A stretch of DNA of 5,610 nucleotides from NCBI GenBank assembly GCA_903861055.1, contig CAIOSU010000353.1:1-5610 (forward strand), written 5' to 3'. How positions within the stretch are numbered: position 1 is the first letter of the stretch; each line of letters opens with the position of its first letter. Position numbers and translations under genes: made by a program. This document shows positions 3,445 to 5,610 of the stretch, in pieces. Source of the DNA: an uncultured bacterium. GTDB taxonomy: Bacteria; Bacteroidota; Bacteroidia; Chitinophagales; CAIOSU01. The notes under the pieces were generated by a model, which ran no database searches, was not told where the DNA came from, and was given only the letters and a program-made list of their open reading frames with translations.

Positions 3445-5610
3445 CTAGTTCCTCAACCTGATTATATCAGCAAATACGCCTGCAGCAGTAACTTCGGCGC
3501 CAGCGCCAGCACCTTTTACTACTAATGGGTTTTTGTGGTATCGGTCGGTGTAGAATAGTACGATGCTATCGCTGCCCTCAAGGTTATAGAAAGGGTGGTC
3601 TTGCGTAAACTCGCGCAACTCCACTTTAGCGGCCTTGCCATCAAAGCTGGCTACTAAGCGCAGTTTCTTCTTTTCTTTTTCAATGCGGGTGCGCAATACA
3701 TCAAATTCGGCATCGTAGGCTTCTAATGCTGTCCATAGGCCTTCAATATCTTTGGTTTTGAAAACTTTTCCTGGCAGAAAGTTTACAATCTCCACCTCAT
3801 CAAACTCTAACTTATAACCTGCCTCACGAGCCAAAATCAATATTTTGCGGGCCACATCTTTGCCACTTAGGTCAATGCGCGGGTCGGGTTCGGTGTAGCC
3901 TTGTACTTTAGCCTCTTTCACGGTATTGCTAAATGGCATTTTAGCGCTCACGGTATTGAAAATAAAATTCATGGTGCCGCTCAATACCGCTTCAATACGA
4001 TGAATTTGGTCACCGCTCTTTACCAAGTCACTTAGGGTACTCAATACTGGCAAACCAGCACCAACGTTAGTTTCGTACAGCCAGCGTGCACCGCGCTTTT
4101 GTGCTACGCGGTTTAATTCAGCATAAAAGGCATATGGGCCCGATGCCGCTACTTTGTTGGGTGTTACCACGGCTATGCTATGCTCGAGAAAGACTTTATA
4201 ACTAGTACCCACAACATCATCTGCAGTACAATCTACCAATATGCCGTTGCGCAGGTTAAGATTGATAACCTCTTTGGCAAATTTATCAATGTCGGCCTTT
4301 TGCTTCGATTGCTCAAGTACATTTGCAATGTCCTCCCAAGCTATTCCTTCGGCATCAAAGGCCATCTTTTTGCTATTGCTTACTGCCGCAAGGCGCAGCT
4401 CTAAACCTAGTTTATCTTTCAGATAAGCTTGTTGCTTCAATATCTGCTTTACCAGTGTTTTACCAACCAAGCCCACACCTATCAAATAGATGTGTGCCAC
4501 TTTGGTGTTGGACAAGAAAAAGCTTTCATGGATAACGTTCAATGCTTTGCTCTCATCCTGCTTATCAATTACAAAGGAGATGTTCAACTCACTGGTGCCT
4601 TGAGCTATGGCGCGAATATTAATGCCGTTGCGGCCCAGCACACTAAACAACTTACCTGCAATACCGGGTGTGTTGCGCATATTTTGACCTACAATAGCTA
4701 CTATACTTTGCTTTTGCTCCATGGCAATAGGGTCTATTTTGCCCGACTGCAATTCGTATTCAAACTCTTCTTCAATGGCCAATTTTGCCCTTTCCGATTC
4801 TTTGTCCGTTACGGCAATGGTTATAGAGTGCTCCGAAGATGCTTGCGATATCAATATCACGCTTATCTTATTGCGGCCTAGCGCGCCAAAAAAGCGCATG
4901 CTGGTTCCCGAAATACCTACCATGCCACTACCCGAAATGGTAAGCAAGCTAATATTACTAATGCTGGTAATACCCTTCACAGGAGCCTCGCCCATAGGTG
5001 CTTCGGCGGTAATGCGGGTGCCGGGTGCACTGGCATTAAAAGTATTTTTGATAACGATAGGAATGCCCCTATCCAAAGCTGGTTGAATGGTTGGCGGGTA
5101 AATTACCTTCGCACCAAAATACGATAGCTCCATGGCCTCGTCATAGGATAGTTGCGGTATAGGTATGGCCCTGCGTACCACCTTAGGGTTAGCGGTAAGT
5201 ACGCCATCCACATCGGTCCATATTTCCAAAACCTTAGCATTAAGCGCCGCTGCATAAATAGCAGCGGTATAGTCACTGCCTCCGCGACCGAGGGTAGATA
5301 CTTCACCCTTTTCGGTGCTGGCAATGAAGCCAGGCACTACAGTAAGGGTCTTGTTCTTTTTATAGTATGCTTGTATGTTGGCTTCGGTAACGGCCACGTT
5401 TACCCGAGCATTGTTAAAGGTACGGTCGGTGCGTATTTGATGCCTCGCATCTACTAAACTCGTTTCAATTCCAGCTCCTATAAAGGCATCGGTAATAATC
5501 AACGATGACAAACGTTCACCAAATCTTGCCACGTAATCCAACGATTTGGCACTAAGCTCTTTTAAAAGAAATACCCCATGCAATACGTCTTCAAGTTCAT
5601 TGAACATTAC
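3445..5610 (-). CDS. thrA: Bifunctional aspartate kinase-homoserine dehydrogenase ThrA (partial, 5' end outside window)
   Basis: ThrA catalyses ATP-dependent phosphorylation of aspartate and, through its C-terminal domain, NAD(P)H-dependent reduction of aspartate semialdehyde to homoserine. Numbering from the ATG at 5607 (720 residues), the kinase part has RFGERLSS (28-35), STLGRGGSDYTAAI (104-117) and WTDVDGVLTANP (130-141). Two ACT domains follow at about 219-290 and 300-365; the second contains GRNGINIRAIAQGTSELNIS. The dehydrogenase begins with the nucleotide loop IGVGLVGKTL (376-385), then VTPNK (481-485), SGTMNFIFN (543-551) and the signature GYTEPDPRIDLSGKDVARK (570-588), where E573, D584 and K588 align with known catalytic residues. 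The ATG at 5607 is internal: the frame stays open to the edge (codon GTA at 5610-5608) and the start-proximal KFGGTS motif, roughly 90-100 residues, is missing. The ACT domains predict feedback inhibition by the end product, probably threonine. The TAG stop is followed directly by the heptamer repeat. Confidence 0.96.
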   Translation of the reverse strand, partial: VMFNELEDVLHGVFLLKELSAKSLDYVARFGERLSSLIITDAFIGAGIETSLVDARHQIRTDRTFNNARVNVAVTEANIQAYYKKNKTLTVVPGFIASTEKGEVSTLGRGGSDYTAAIYAAALNAKVLEIWTDVDGVLTANPKVVRRAIPIPQLSYDEAMELSYFGAKVIYPPTIQPALDRGIPIVIKNTFNASAPGTRITAEAPMGEAPVKGITSISNISLLTISGSGMVGISGTSMRFFGALGRNKISVILISQASSEHSITIAVTDKESERAKLAIEEEFEYELQSGKIDPIAMEQKQSIVAIVGQNMRNTPGIAGKLFSVLGRNGINIRAIAQGTSELNISFVIDKQDESKALNVIHESFFLSNTKVAHIYLIGVGLVGKTLVKQILKQQAYLKDKLGLELRLAAVSNSKKMAFDAEGIAWEDIANVLEQSKQKADIDKFAKEVINLNLRNGILVDCTADDVVGTSYKVFLEHSIAVVTPNKVAASGPYAFYAELNRVAQKRGARWLYETNVGAGLPVLSTLSDLVKSGDQIHRIEAVLSGTMNFIFNTVSAKMPFSNTVKEAKVQGYTEPDPRIDLSGKDVARKILILAREAGYKLEFDEVEIVNFLPGKVFKTKDIEGLWTALEAYDAEFDVLRTRIEKEKKKLRLVASFDGKAAKVELREFTQDHPFYNLEGSDSIVLFYTDRYHKNPLVVKGAGAGAEVTAAGVFADIIRLRN

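Noticed and set aside
4429..4881. A 150-codon forward frame opposite thrA
   Set aside because: It lies entirely antisense to strongly conserved ACT and dehydrogenase coding sequence, and its cysteine- and tyrosine-rich peptide is typical of a shadow frame.
5605..5607. ATG at 5607 as the true start of thrA
   Set aside because: The frame is open to the window edge, and the kinase N-terminal segment with KFGGTS is missing, so this methionine is internal.
1..5610. CRISPR array, insertion sequence, tRNA or rRNA gene, phage or defence module
   Set aside because: No regularly spaced long repeats, transposase, terminal inverted repeats or structured RNA gene patterns were seen; the genes are housekeeping or widespread conserved families.

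Overview
This 5.6 kb window looks like ordinary chromosomal DNA from a member of the Bacteroidota, probably one outside Bacteroides proper; genus cannot be set from the sequence alone. Three things suggest this: the style of the proteins (fused aspartokinase-homoserine dehydrogenase, stand-alone MnmD, UPF0316 and DUF4442 proteins), the absence of a Shine-Dalgarno sequence before all four visible start codons, and two exact matches to the Bacteroidota -7 promoter element TAnnTTTG.

Layout. Positions 1-287 hold no secure gene: a weak reverse-strand reading frame leaves the left edge, followed by a long AT-rich inverted repeat and a TACCTTTG element just before the first gene. A forward pair follows with a 20-base gap: a UPF0316 membrane protein (288-878) and the tRNA wobble-uridine methyltransferase gene mnmD (899-1573). 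After a 151-base spacer with inverted repeats comes a forward DUF4442 hotdog-fold protein (1725-2258, GTG start). The right half is on the reverse strand: thrA (aspartokinase I-homoserine dehydrogenase I; only the C-terminal part, its 5' end is off the right edge) and then thrB (homoserine kinase), separated by 215 bases. thrB and the DUF4442 gene converge and share the palindrome TTAA, which supplies both stop codons.

How the genes work together. ThrA carries out the first and third steps from aspartate to homoserine and ThrB phosphorylates homoserine, so the reverse-strand block makes O-phosphohomoserine for threonine. The next gene expected, thrC, is not downstream of thrB here. mnmD belongs to tRNA modification, and the UPF0316 and DUF4442 proteins have no assigned pathway.

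I do not see a novel defence, mobile or signalling system. The points worth checking are non-coding: a possibly leaderless start, two mutually exclusive hairpins before the DUF4442 gene, and a repeat-rich thrA-thrB spacer with a degenerate heptamer array.
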